Positions 7,895-16,643 of a stretch of 64,000 bases of DNA are shown here, one piece after another. The translations under genes were made by a program, and so were the position numbers. Numbering within the stretch: the stretch's first letter is position 1; each line of letters opens with the position of its first letter. The notes under the pieces were generated by a model. It saw only the letters and a program-made list of their open reading frames with translations. It was not told where the DNA came from and did no database searches. Origin of the DNA: Marvinbryantia formatexigens DSM 14469 (GTDB lineage: Bacteria > Bacillota > Clostridia > Lachnospirales > Lachnospiraceae); NCBI RefSeq assembly GCF_025148285.1, contig NZ_CP102268.1:3265001-3329000 (forward strand). Direction: 5' to 3'.

Positions 7895-10800
7895 ATGGCA
7901 AGAAAAATGAAAACGATGGATGGTAACCATGCTGCAGCTCATGCTTCTTATGCATACAGTGATGTGGCGGCTATCTTCCCCATCACCCCGTCATCTGTTA
8001 TGGCTGAAGCCACAGACGAATGGGCAACCCAGGGCAGAAAGAATATCTTCGGACAGGAAGTCCAGGTAACGGAAATGCAGTCCGAGGCAGGTGCAGCAGG
8101 TGCCGTACACGGTTCCCTGTCAGCAGGTGCTCTGACAACTACCTACACAGCTTCCCAGGGTCTTCTTCTGATGATTCCGAACCTGTACAAAATCGCTGGT
8201 GAGCAGCTTCCGGGTGTATTCAACGTATCCGCCCGTGCAATCGCAAGCCATGCGCTGTCCATCTTCGGAGACCACTCTGATGTTTACGCATGTCGTCAGA
8301 CAGGTGCAGCTATGCTGTGCGAATCTTCCGTACAGGAAGTTATGGACCTTACACCGGTTGCACACTGTGCAGCAATCAAGGGACGCATCCCGTTCATCAA
8401 CTTCTTTGACGGCTTCCGTACATCTCACGAGATCCAGAAGATCGAGACATGGGATTACGAAGACCTGAAGGATATGGTAGATATGGATGCGGTTGAGGCA
8501 TTCCGCAATCATGCGCTGAATCCGAATCATCCGTGCCAGAGAGGTTCTGCACAGAACCCGGATATCTTCTTCCAGGCAAGAGAAGCATGTAACCCGTACT
8601 ACGATGCTATGCCGGCAATCGTACAGGAATACATGGACAAAGTAAATGCTAAGATCGGCACAAACTACAAGCTGTTCAACTACTACGGCGCAGAGGATGC
8701 TGAAAAAGTTATCGTTGCAATGGGTTCCGTATGTGATACCATCGAAGAGACCATCGACTACCTGATGGCAGCAGGCGAGAAGGTTGGTGTTGTAAAGGTT
8801 CGTCTTTACAGACCGTTCAGCGCAGAGGCTCTGATCGCAGCTATCCCGGAGACTGTTAAGCAGATCACCGTTCTTGACAGAACAAAAGAGCCGGGCGCTA
8901 TGGGCGAGCCACTGTTCCTGGATGTTGTTGCAGCTCTGAAGGGCTCCAAATTCGATTCTGTTCCGGTATTCACAGGACGTTATGGCCTTGGTTCCAAGGA
9001 TACCACACCGGCACAGATCGTTGCGGTATACAACAACACAACAAAGCAGAAATTCACACTTGGTATCGTAGATGATGTTACCAACCTGTCTCTGGAACTG
9101 GGCGCTCCGCTTGTTACCACACCGGAAGGAACCATCAACTGCAAATTCTGGGGTCTGGGTGCAGACGGTACCGTAGGTGCTAACAAGAACTCCATCAAGA
9201 TCATCGGCGACAACACCGACATGTACGCACAGGCTTACTTCGATTATGACTCCAAGAAGTCCGGCGGTGTTACCATGTCCCACCTTCGTTTTGGTAAGAA
9301 GCCGATTAAATCTACCTACCTTATTCATAAGGCAAACTTCGTTGCCTGCCACAACCCGTCCTATGTACGCAAGTACAACATGGTACAGGAGCTGGTAGAC
9401 GGCGGTACATTCCTTCTGAACTGCCCGTGGGATATGGAAGGTATCGAGAAGCATCTTCCGGGACAGGTTAAGAGCTTTATCGCAAACCACAACATCAAAT
9501 TCTATGTAATTGATGGTATTAAGATCGGTAAGGAAATCGGTCTTGGACAGCGTATCAACACTGTTCTGCAGTCTGCTTTCTTCAAACTGGCGAACATCAT
9601 TCCGGAGGAGCAGGCAATCGACCTCATGAAGGCTGCTGCAAAGGCTACCTACGGACGTAAGGGTGACGCTATCGTTCAGATGAACTACGACGCGATCGAC
9701 GCCGGCGCAAAGCAGGTTGTTGAGATTACCGTTCCGGAGAGCTGGAAGAATGCTGCTGAGGAAGACATCATTGCTAAGGATGTTACCGGAAGCAGAAAAG
9801 ACGTTGTAGATTTCGTAAATACTGTTCAGCATGCGGTAAACGCACAGGAAGGAAACAACCTGCCGGTATCTGCGTTCAAGGATTACGTGGATGGTTCCAC
9901 ACCGTCCGGTTCCGCAGCATTCGAGAAGCGCGGCATCGCGGTAGATATCCCGGTATGGAATCCGGATAACTGTATCCAGTGTAACAGATGTTCCTATGTC
10001 TGCCCGCACGCTGTTATCCGTCCGATCGCTCTGACAGAAGAAGAAGCAGCTGCAGCTCCGGAAGGCATGAAGACTCTGCCGATGACCGGTATGGCTGGCT
10101 ACAAGTTCGCTATGGTAGTATCCGCTTATGACTGTACCGGATGCGGCTCCTGCGCAAATGTCTGCCCGGGCAAGAAGGGTGCAAAGGCGCTTACTATGGA
10201 GAACATGGAAGCAAACGCAGGCAGCCAGAAGTATTTTGACTATGGCGTAACACTGCCGATCAAGACAGACGTTGTAGAGAAATTCAAAGAGAACACCGTA
10301 AAGGGTTCCCAGTTCAAACAGCCGCTGCTTGAGTTCTCAGGCGCATGCGCAGGCTGCGGTGAGACACCGTACGCAAAACTGATCACCCAGCTGTTCGGTG
10401 ACAGAATGTACGTTGCAAACGCAACAGGATGCTCCTCTATCTGGGGTAACTCCTCACCGTCCACACCGTACACCGTAAATGCTAAGGGACAGGGTCCGGC
10501 ATGGTCCAACTCTCTGTTCGAGGATAACGCAGAGTTCGGTTATGGTATGCTGCTGGCTCAGAAAGCACTCCGTGACGGTCTGAAAGTAAAGGTACAGGCT
10601 CTGCTTGACTGCGACTGCTGCGGCGAAGATGTAAAGGCTGCTGCACAGGAATGGCTGGATACCTTCAGCGTAGGCGGCGCAAACAGCGTAGCTACCGACA
10701 AGCTGGTTGCAGCATGCGAGGCATGCGGATGCGACGACTGCCAGGAGGTTCTGAAGCAGAAAGACTTCCTCGCTAAGAAATCCCAGTGGATCTTCGGTGG

Positions 10801-11434
10801 TGACGGATGGGCATACGATATCGGATTCGGCGGCGTTGACCACGTTCTTGCAAGCGGCATGGACATCAACGTAATGGTATTCGATACCGAGGTTTACTCC
10901 AACACAGGCGGACAGGCTTCCAAGGCTACACAGCCGGGTGCTATTGCACAGTTCGCTGCTGCAGGTAAAGAAGTGAAGAAGAAAGATATGGCTTCCATCG
11001 CTATGTCCTACGGCTATGTATACGTAGCACAGATCGCTATGGGTGCTGATTACAACCAGACCGTAAAGGCTCTTGCAGAGGCAGAGGCTTATCCGGGACC
11101 GTCACTGATCATCGCTTACGCTCCGTGTATCAACCACGGTATCAAGAAGGGCATGAGCAAGGCGCAGACAGAGGAAGAGCTGGCTGTAAAGGCTGGTTAC
11201 TGGCATCTGTTCCGCTTCAATCCGCAGGCGGAGAACAAGTTCACCCTGGATTCCAAGGCTCCGGACTACACCGGATACGAAGAGTTCCTCAACGGAGAAG
11301 TACGTTACAACTCTCTGAAACGTGCAAATCCGGAAAGAGCTGCAAGACTCTTCGCAAAGAACCAGAAGTGCAACGAAGAAAGATATGCATATCTGAACAA
11401 ACTGGTTGGGCTGCACGCAGCAGACAAAGAGTAA
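7895..11434 (+). CDS. nifJ: pyruvate:ferredoxin (flavodoxin) oxidoreductase
   Basis: A 1179-residue single-chain PFOR, the usual length for anaerobic bacteria. It oxidises pyruvate with CoA to acetyl-CoA and CO2 and reduces ferredoxin. Order: N-terminal pyrimidine-binding domain (SVMAEATDEWATQG), transketolase-like domain II, gamma domain, a two-[4Fe-4S] ferredoxin domain with clusters starting CIQCNRCSYVCP (Cys693) and CTGCGSCANVCP (Cys747), then the TPP-binding domain with CAGCGE, GGDGWAYDIG (Asp970) and NTGGQAS. The start follows AAGGAGGAATATC. Codon use is strongly biased to a few codons, as in highly expressed genes. It appears monocistronic, with a promoter at 7662 and a strong terminator just after the stop. 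Confidence 0.98.
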   Translation: MARKMKTMDGNHAAAHASYAYSDVAAIFPITPSSVMAEATDEWATQGRKNIFGQEVQVTEMQSEAGAAGAVHGSLSAGALTTTYTASQGLLLMIPNLYKIAGEQLPGVFNVSARAIASHALSIFGDHSDVYACRQTGAAMLCESSVQEVMDLTPVAHCAAIKGRIPFINFFDGFRTSHEIQKIETWDYEDLKDMVDMDAVEAFRNHALNPNHPCQRGSAQNPDIFFQAREACNPYYDAMPAIVQEYMDKVNAKIGTNYKLFNYYGAEDAEKVIVAMGSVCDTIEETIDYLMAAGEKVGVVKVRLYRPFSAEALIAAIPETVKQITVLDRTKEPGAMGEPLFLDVVAALKGSKFDSVPVFTGRYGLGSKDTTPAQIVAVYNNTTKQKFTLGIVDDVTNLSLELGAPLVTTPEGTINCKFWGLGADGTVGANKNSIKIIGDNTDMYAQAYFDYDSKKSGGVTMSHLRFGKKPIKSTYLIHKANFVACHNPSYVRKYNMVQELVDGGTFLLNCPWDMEGIEKHLPGQVKSFIANHNIKFYVIDGIKIGKEIGLGQRINTVLQSAFFKLANIIPEEQAIDLMKAAAKATYGRKGDAIVQMNYDAIDAGAKQVVEITVPESWKNAAEEDIIAKDVTGSRKDVVDFVNTVQHAVNAQEGNNLPVSAFKDYVDGSTPSGSAAFEKRGIAVDIPVWNPDNCIQCNRCSYVCPHAVIRPIALTEEEAAAAPEGMKTLPMTGMAGYKFAMVVSAYDCTGCGSCANVCPGKKGAKALTMENMEANAGSQKYFDYGVTLPIKTDVVEKFKENTVKGSQFKQPLLEFSGACAGCGETPYAKLITQLFGDRMYVANATGCSSIWGNSSPSTPYTVNAKGQGPAWSNSLFEDNAEFGYGMLLAQKALRDGLKVKVQALLDCDCCGEDVKAAAQEWLDTFSVGGANSVATDKLVAACEACGCDDCQEVLKQKDFLAKKSQWIFGGDGWAYDIGFGGVDHVLASGMDINVMVFDTEVYSNTGGQASKATQPGAIAQFAAAGKEVKKKDMASIAMSYGYVYVAQIAMGADYNQTVKALAEAEAYPGPSLIIAYAPCINHGIKKGMSKAQTEEELAVKAGYWHLFRFNPQAENKFTLDSKAPDYTGYEEFLNGEVRYNSLKRANPERAARLFAKNQKCNEERYAYLNKLVGLHAADKE

Positions 11435-11452
11435 TTTCAGATAATTTACGGG

Positions 11453-11482
11453 GATCGGCGCATATGCGCCGGTCCTTTTTTA
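11453..11482 (+). terminator. nifJ terminator
   Basis: GGATCGGCGCAT and ATGCGCCGGTCC form a near-perfect stem followed by TTTTTT, 18 bp past the stop codon. A similar stem ends the rplL transcript. Confidence 0.9.
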
Positions 11483-11506
11483 CAGGTTGCCAAATATCCG
11501 GAGGGA

Positions 11507-11700
11507 GCTGCCAGTGGCAGCTCCTGCAGGTGCGGCGTTTCCGCCGCCGGGTGCAGTATGCATTGGTTTCCAACGCAAATATGTTGATTTCCTTGTTTTG
11601 CTGCGCCGCCTATCTGACAGCTTCCTTCGCAAACTCGCCTGTGTTCCACAGGCTCAGACATGCTTCGGAAACTGTCGCTATGCTCGCAAAACTGCGAAAA
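11507..11700 (+). repeat. repeat family B, copy 1
   Basis: A ~190-bp unit that begins GCTGCCAGTGGCAG and contains TTTTGCTGCGCCGCCTAT, AACTCGCCTG, GGCTCAGACA and CGCTATGCTCGCAAAA. The same blocks occur in the same order on the opposite strand at 12060-12266. No protein is supported. Confidence 0.75.
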
Positions 11701-12059
11701 TCTGCCAATTATTTGCTTATGGAAATCGATGATACCTGCACCAGGGCAGGCGGAAATACAACGCGGAGACCGTATGCATCGAAATCTTTCGTGACGTTAT
11801 TTGTTATGGCAAAAGTGGAGTGTGAGAGTATGAAATTACTTGCTGAAATTGCTCCGGCGGAGTTTGATGTATTACACTAAGGTGCCATTGCTGAACTAAA
11901 AGTGAAGAAAAATTCAAAAATACAGTTAATTCAATGATTTGACGCTCTGCTTTGCGTATATAAGCTTCTATCGCAAACCTGCCTGCGGCTTGCAGCTTCG
12001 GGGATATTGATGTATACGGGAATCCGCTGCATATGTCCTGCCGCAGACAATAGGAAGCT
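11701..12059. other. spacer between the inverted family B copies
   Basis: About 360 bp between the inverted copies. I see no gene with a ribosome site and no recognisable structure other than its position as the loop of the large inverted repeat. Confidence 0.5.
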
Positions 12060-12266
12060 TTCGCAGATTTTGCGAGCATAGCGGCAGCACCCGGAGCGTG
12101 TCTGAGCCTGCATGGCAGGCGAGTTAGCGGAGGGGCTGCCCGATAGGCGGCGCAGCAAAATCAAGAAAAGCAACGTGTCTGAGGAAGGACATATGACAGA
12201 CGGATTCCGGAGAACACCCGGTGCAGTTCCCGGATACGTACCTGCAGGATCTGCCACTGGCAGCGC
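12060..12266 (-). repeat. repeat family B, copy 2 (inverted)
   Basis: Reverse-complement copy of 11507-11700, including the GCTGCCAGTGGCAG block (complement at 12251-12264), the TTTTGCTGCGCCGCCTAT block and the CGCTATGCTCGCAAAA block. Confidence 0.75.
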
Positions 12267-12283
12267 CTTTCGTATGCATGGCA

Positions 12284-12325
12284 ACTAAAAAACGTCCGCC
12301 GGACGTTTTTGTCATATGCATGGCA
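12284..12325. terminator. terminator-like hairpin, element C copy 1
   Basis: AAAAACGTCC and GGACGTTTTT pair as a near-perfect palindrome flanked by GTTGCCATGCATATGAC on the complementary strand. The same element recurs at 47845-47880. Confidence 0.65.
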
Positions 12326-12330
12326 ACAAA

Positions 12331-12359
12331 AAAAGCTGACAGGCAACCGTCAGCTTTTT
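12331..12359 (-). terminator. terminator of the 141-residue membrane protein gene
   Basis: AAAAGCTGAC and GTCAGCTTTT form the stem with a short loop and are flanked by A and T runs, so it can work in both directions. It lies 31 bp past the stop codon of the minus-strand gene. Confidence 0.75.
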
Positions 12360-12390
12360 CTGCATATTTTTAGGATGTCAACTGGCTTTT

Positions 12391-12816
12391 TTAAGCGGCC
12401 TTCACTTTGGTTTTCTTCATATACAGAGAAATCTCTGAAAATACGAAGCTCAGTACCAGAAGTGCGGCGCAGGTGTAAAGCTCGTTCATGTGCTGGAAGG
12501 GCTCGATGCCGTAAATCGTATCGGAAATCGGCCAGATCATTAGGCGCACGAACATCAGACAAGCGATGCCGCTGCCTGCGCAGAGCACCACCGGAGCATA
12601 TGCCGCGATCTTATTGATGAGCAGCATAATGATGGCAACCGCTGCCGTGATGCCAAGCAAAAGGCATACATTTGAATCATAAATTTTTTCCTTATATGTG
12701 ATAGAACTGAATTTCATCCCATATACGACGGCAGACGCAATGCAGAGAACGGCTGCGATAATGCCGACATAGAAGCCCGCTGCTTTCTTAACGGGACCTT
12801 TTTGTGTGTTTGTCAT
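12391..12816 (-). CDS. hypothetical four-helix membrane protein
   Basis: A 141-residue integral membrane protein with four likely transmembrane segments (about 16-33, 48-66, 73-93 and 113-130) and a lysine-rich C-terminus (KKTKVKAA), so both ends are probably cytoplasmic. I do not recognise the family. AAAGGAG precedes the start. It stands alone, between the family B repeats and the GH3-GH2-GPH operon, and points away from both. Its role is unknown. Confidence 0.7.
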   Translation of the reverse strand: MTNTQKGPVKKAAGFYVGIIAAVLCIASAVVYGMKFSSITYKEKIYDSNVCLLLGITAAVAIIMLLINKIAAYAPVVLCAGSGIACLMFVRLMIWPISDTIYGIEPFQHMNELYTCAALLVLSFVFSEISLYMKKTKVKAA

Positions 12817-13527
12817 AAGAAAACTCCTTTCCCTCTCGAAACCTTAGATTAGGAATACCTGGAATACTTAAAAAAGCAGAGCGGCCGCATTGTGTGCCGG
12901 TGTCCAGACAGGCGGGCTGTGCCGTTTTAAGGCTTTTTGTATGCGTGCATATCCTGCAGAAGGCTTTCAGAGGGCATCCGGAAACCGCATTTTCCGGGCG
13001 CCGGCGCGAAAAATCCCGGCAGAAGAGCCACACATATTGTCAAAAACAATTATGACATGGAATAGAATTTCTGTCAAATTGCCAGAGCAAAAATCGGCGG
13101 TTCCGGGAAAGAGAAAAACAGCAATTTACGTCAGTGAAAAAAGAATACACGACAAAAATATTGACTTATGAAAAGAAAATGAACGTGAATGAACCGGATG
13201 TCGCATTGCGGCGTAGTGCGAATTGTACACGACATCGGGCAGACCTTTCCAAAAACGGGAAAAATGCCTATAATAAAGACAACTATATGTATTTGTTTTG
13301 TATAAAAATACCCTTGCGTCCGTCGCGCATCTTATCCGGTGTGATGCAAAATAGACGGAAGTTATGCAAAACAGCGTGCGCGCTCCCCGCATGGAGGCGT
13401 ACAGATACGAAGTTAAGGCATGGCAGAAATCCCATTGCGGAGCGATTCGGAACGGATTTTTGCAGACACCGGTCCAGCCAGACCGGACCGGTACACACAC
13501 AATTTCAAGAAAGAGAGGAGACTGTAT
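12817..13527. other. long region upstream of the GH3-GH2-GPH operon
   Basis: No gene is supported. It holds a variant of the CGACAAA triple-box element (13097-13175), an inverted repeat GATGTCG/CGACATC (13197-13203 and 13230-13236), and a possible promoter TTTCCA (13246-13251), 17 bp, TATAAT (13269-13274) that would give a leader of about 250 nt. Confidence 0.55.
13097..13175 (+). promoter_or_regulatory. variant triple-box element upstream of the GH3-GH2-GPH operon
   Basis: TTTACGTCAG, ACACGACAAAA and TTATGAAAAG have their central CG/TG at 13129, 13150 and 13169, a 21/19 spacing identical to that upstream of the two GH3 paralogues. The preceding CCGGGAAAG...CAG context is shared too. The downstream -10 arrangement differs. 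Confidence 0.45.
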
Positions 13528-16500
13528 ATGAGGTCCTCAAAGAAAAGAACGCTCAAGAAGGTATTAACGAACATCTTTGTCATTCTGCTGGTGCTCGTGT
13601 ATTTCGGCAGCTCGGTTGCAAGCGAGTTTACCGGACAGATTAACTCTTTCCTGGGCATTTCCACATCAAAAATGGTCAACAAGGATGGCAGCCCTGTTGA
13701 TGAAAATGCATATGCCAGATACTATGAGAGCGAGTTTACATCGGTTGCCGACCTGAAGGCTGCCGGACTTGCAAAGGTGCGTGAGGTGGAGGGCGAAGGC
13801 GCCGTTCTGCTGAAAAACGACAACAACACACTGCCGCTGCAGGGAACAGAAGTATCCCTCTTTGGTGCAACGGCAATCTCCCCGGTATACGGCGGTACCG
13901 GTTCCGGTGCGGTATCCTCAGCGGATGCTCCTTCCTATAAGGACGTCATGGAGGAAGGCGGTTTCACCGTTGTCAACAGCGAGCTGCTTGACTGGTACCT
14001 TGCAGAGGAATACGGGCGCGACTTTGATGAAGGAAACATCAACGAGGCTTCCTGGAAATCTATCCAGAAGTCGGATGCGGTAGATTCCTTCGGAAACGGC
14101 GAGGCGGCAATCTTCGTTGTCGGCCGTGTCGGCGGCGAGGCAAACGACCTCAAGAGCGTAAACCATGATGACGGACAGAACGGCGACTATCTGAGACTGA
14201 ACAAGAGCGAGCGCGCTGTCCTGGAGGGTCTGAAGGAATATAAAGATGAAGGAAAGATTTCCTCCATCATCGTGCTGATTAACAGTGCGAACCCGATTTC
14301 CGCAGACTTTATCAACGAAGAAGACTACGGCATCGACGCGGCGCTGTGGATTGGTTCTGTGGGACAGACCGGTCTGTACGCGGTGGCGGACATCCTGTCC
14401 GGCGCGGTAAACCCGTCCGGTTCTCTTCCGGATACCTGGTGGATGGATAACCTGCTTGACCCGGCGATGGCGAACTTTGGAAGCTACACTTATGAAGGTT
14501 CAGAAAACTATGACTTCGGTTCCCACGGACGTGTGTACAATATGTACGTTGTATACCAGGAGGGCATTTATGTCGGCTACCGCTACACCGAGACGCGCTA
14601 CGAGGATGTGGTGCTCGGCACGGAGAACGCGGGCGACTACGAGTATGACGAGGTTGTGGCATATCCGTTCGGCTACGGTCTGAGCTATACTGAGTTTGAG
14701 ATGTCCGACATGGAAGTAAGCAAGAGCGGCGAAGGTCAGGATACCACCTACACAGTATCTGTCAATGTGACAAATACCGGCGACGTGGCGGGCAAGAAGG
14801 CCGTACAGATTTACGCGCAGAAGCCGTACACCGATTACGATAAGGAAAACCAGATTGAAAAGGCGGCGGTAGAGCTGGTCGGCTACGGAAAGACCCAGAT
14901 GCTCGAACCGGGCGCAAGCGAGACCGTTACGGTAGAGGTACCGGAATACTTCCTTACCTCCTACGATGCATACGGCACCGGCGTTTATATTCTGGACGAA
15001 GGTAAGTATTACTTCACGGCGGCGGACAACTCCCATGTGGCGGCAAATAATATTCTTGCGGCAAAGGGCATGAAGGTGTCTGACGGCATGACAGAAGAGG
15101 GCAATGAGGACATGGTTTACGATGTGGACTATGACTTCGACAGCGAGACCTATGCGACGGCATACGGCACCGGCAGCGAAGTGACCAGCCTGTTTGCGGA
15201 TACGGATATCAACCGCTACGAAGGAAGAGGCGACAACTCCGTTACCTATATCAGCCGCAGCGACTGGGAAGGCACAACGATGCTGTTTACCCCGGATGAT
15301 GACGAAGGCTACAATACAAACTATGTAAAACTGACGATGACAGATCAGATCGCGGCGGATGTTGTGCTGGATGATTCCGACCTGCCGGAGAACGACGGCA
15401 ACTGGCCGACGATGGGCTCCACAGAGACCACCTACCAGTTAATCGATATGCTCAATGACGAGAGCGGCAACCCGATTCCGTACAGCGATGAGAAATGGGA
15501 AGAATTCCTCGACCAGCTCACCTACAGCCAGCTCAGCCAGCTCTGCGCAGTCGGTCTGCGTATGACGGTTGCGGTACAGGAAATCGGTAAACCGGAAACC
15601 CTCGACCACAACGGGCCGAGCGGTGTGACACAGGCGTACAGCATCGGACCGAACGGTTATGCAACGCAGACGAACGACCCGGATAAGAGCCTGACAGGTA
15701 CCTGCTATCCGTGTAACGGCATTATCGCGGCAACCTTCAACGACCAGCTCGTGGAGGAAGTCGGCACACTGATCGGCGAGGATGCAATGTGGGCAGGCTA
15801 CGCAGGCTTCTACGGTACTGGTCTTAATATTCACCGCACCCCGTATGCAGGACGTGTGTTTGAGTATTATTCGGAGGATGGTATCCTCACCGGTCTGATT
15901 GCAGGCGTGGAGACAGCGGCGATCCAGTCCAAGGGCGTTTACGTTTACAACAAGCACTTTGCGCTGAATGACCAGGAAGAACAGCGTCAGGGTATCGGTA
16001 CCTGGTGTAACGAGCAGGCGCTGCGTGAGCTCTACTTAAGAGCTTTCGAGCTTCCAATCGTAAATGCGGATGCGAAGTGTGTGATGACGGCGTTCAACCG
16101 TCTCGGCGCACACTGGGCAGGTTCCTATTATAATCTGATTACGTCATGGCTGCGCGGAGAAGCCGGCATGACCGGTTTTGCAGTAACCGATATGTATGAC
16201 GGCAGCTACATGTCCAAGCCGCATGAGGTGCTGGCAGGAAACGATATTCCGGATAACTATCCGGGTGTGAGCGGAACAAATGTGGAGAACGCGGCGAGCG
16301 ACCTCGGTTTTGAGTTTGCTGATTATGGTCCGGGCGCTTCCAAGGAGAACGCACAGATCGCGCAGGCAATGAGAGAATCCGCACACCGCATTCTGTACAC
16401 CGTTGTACATTCCCGCGGTATGGACGGCATCAGCGCAGACACCATGATCGTGCAGGTAACGCCGTGGTGGTCCACGCTGTTGACGGTTCTGACCTATGTA

Positions 16501-16584
16501 TTTGCGGTACTGTCACTGCTTTCCGCTATCTGGCTGGTTCTGGATATTGCAGGCATCAGCTTTAAGAAGAAAAAGAAGGCGTAA
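13528..16584 (+). CDS. membrane-anchored GH3 beta-glucosidase-like enzyme with swapped domain order
   Basis: A 1018-residue glycoside hydrolase family 3 protein in which the usual C-terminal domain comes first (about 70-330, with GAVLLKNDNNTLPL), then an Fn3-like domain (about 400-510), and the catalytic TIM barrel last (about 640-960). In the barrel, YNKHFALND (Lys809-His810) and GFAVTDMYDG mark the active site; Asp888 is the likely nucleophile. This swapped order is known from some rumen beta-glucosidases. A transmembrane helix lies at each end (about 11-30 and 980-1010), the second followed by KKKKK, so the enzyme is probably held outside the cell. The start follows AGAGAGGAG. The GH2 gene follows after 59 bp. 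Substrate: a beta-glucoside is likely but unproven. Confidence 0.9.
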   Translation: MRSSKKRTLKKVLTNIFVILLVLVYFGSSVASEFTGQINSFLGISTSKMVNKDGSPVDENAYARYYESEFTSVADLKAAGLAKVREVEGEGAVLLKNDNNTLPLQGTEVSLFGATAISPVYGGTGSGAVSSADAPSYKDVMEEGGFTVVNSELLDWYLAEEYGRDFDEGNINEASWKSIQKSDAVDSFGNGEAAIFVVGRVGGEANDLKSVNHDDGQNGDYLRLNKSERAVLEGLKEYKDEGKISSIIVLINSANPISADFINEEDYGIDAALWIGSVGQTGLYAVADILSGAVNPSGSLPDTWWMDNLLDPAMANFGSYTYEGSENYDFGSHGRVYNMYVVYQEGIYVGYRYTETRYEDVVLGTENAGDYEYDEVVAYPFGYGLSYTEFEMSDMEVSKSGEGQDTTYTVSVNVTNTGDVAGKKAVQIYAQKPYTDYDKENQIEKAAVELVGYGKTQMLEPGASETVTVEVPEYFLTSYDAYGTGVYILDEGKYYFTAADNSHVAANNILAAKGMKVSDGMTEEGNEDMVYDVDYDFDSETYATAYGTGSEVTSLFADTDINRYEGRGDNSVTYISRSDWEGTTMLFTPDDDEGYNTNYVKLTMTDQIAADVVLDDSDLPENDGNWPTMGSTETTYQLIDMLNDESGNPIPYSDEKWEEFLDQLTYSQLSQLCAVGLRMTVAVQEIGKPETLDHNGPSGVTQAYSIGPNGYATQTNDPDKSLTGTCYPCNGIIAATFNDQLVEEVGTLIGEDAMWAGYAGFYGTGLNIHRTPYAGRVFEYYSEDGILTGLIAGVETAAIQSKGVYVYNKHFALNDQEEQRQGIGTWCNEQALRELYLRAFELPIVNADAKCVMTAFNRLGAHWAGSYYNLITSWLRGEAGMTGFAVTDMYDGSYMSKPHEVLAGNDIPDNYPGVSGTNVENAASDLGFEFADYGPGASKENAQIAQAMRESAHRILYTVVHSRGMDGISADTMIVQVTPWWSTLLTVLTYVFAVLSLLSAIWLVLDIAGISFKKKKKA

Positions 16585-16643
16585 TTCCGGCATACAGGTC
16601 CGGGCAGAAGCTGCCCGGACCGTAAAAAGAAAGGAAAAAAATT

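Noticed and set aside
8120-10009. Long open frame of over 600 codons on the minus strand inside nifJ
   Set aside because: It is the shadow of the highly biased nifJ codons; it has no ribosome site, and its translation (Cys/Arg/Val-rich) matches no protein pattern.
11485-11880. Overlapping short open frames in the repeat region after nifJ
   Set aside because: The frames follow the non-coding repeat family B, have no ribosome sites, and are not preserved between the two copies.
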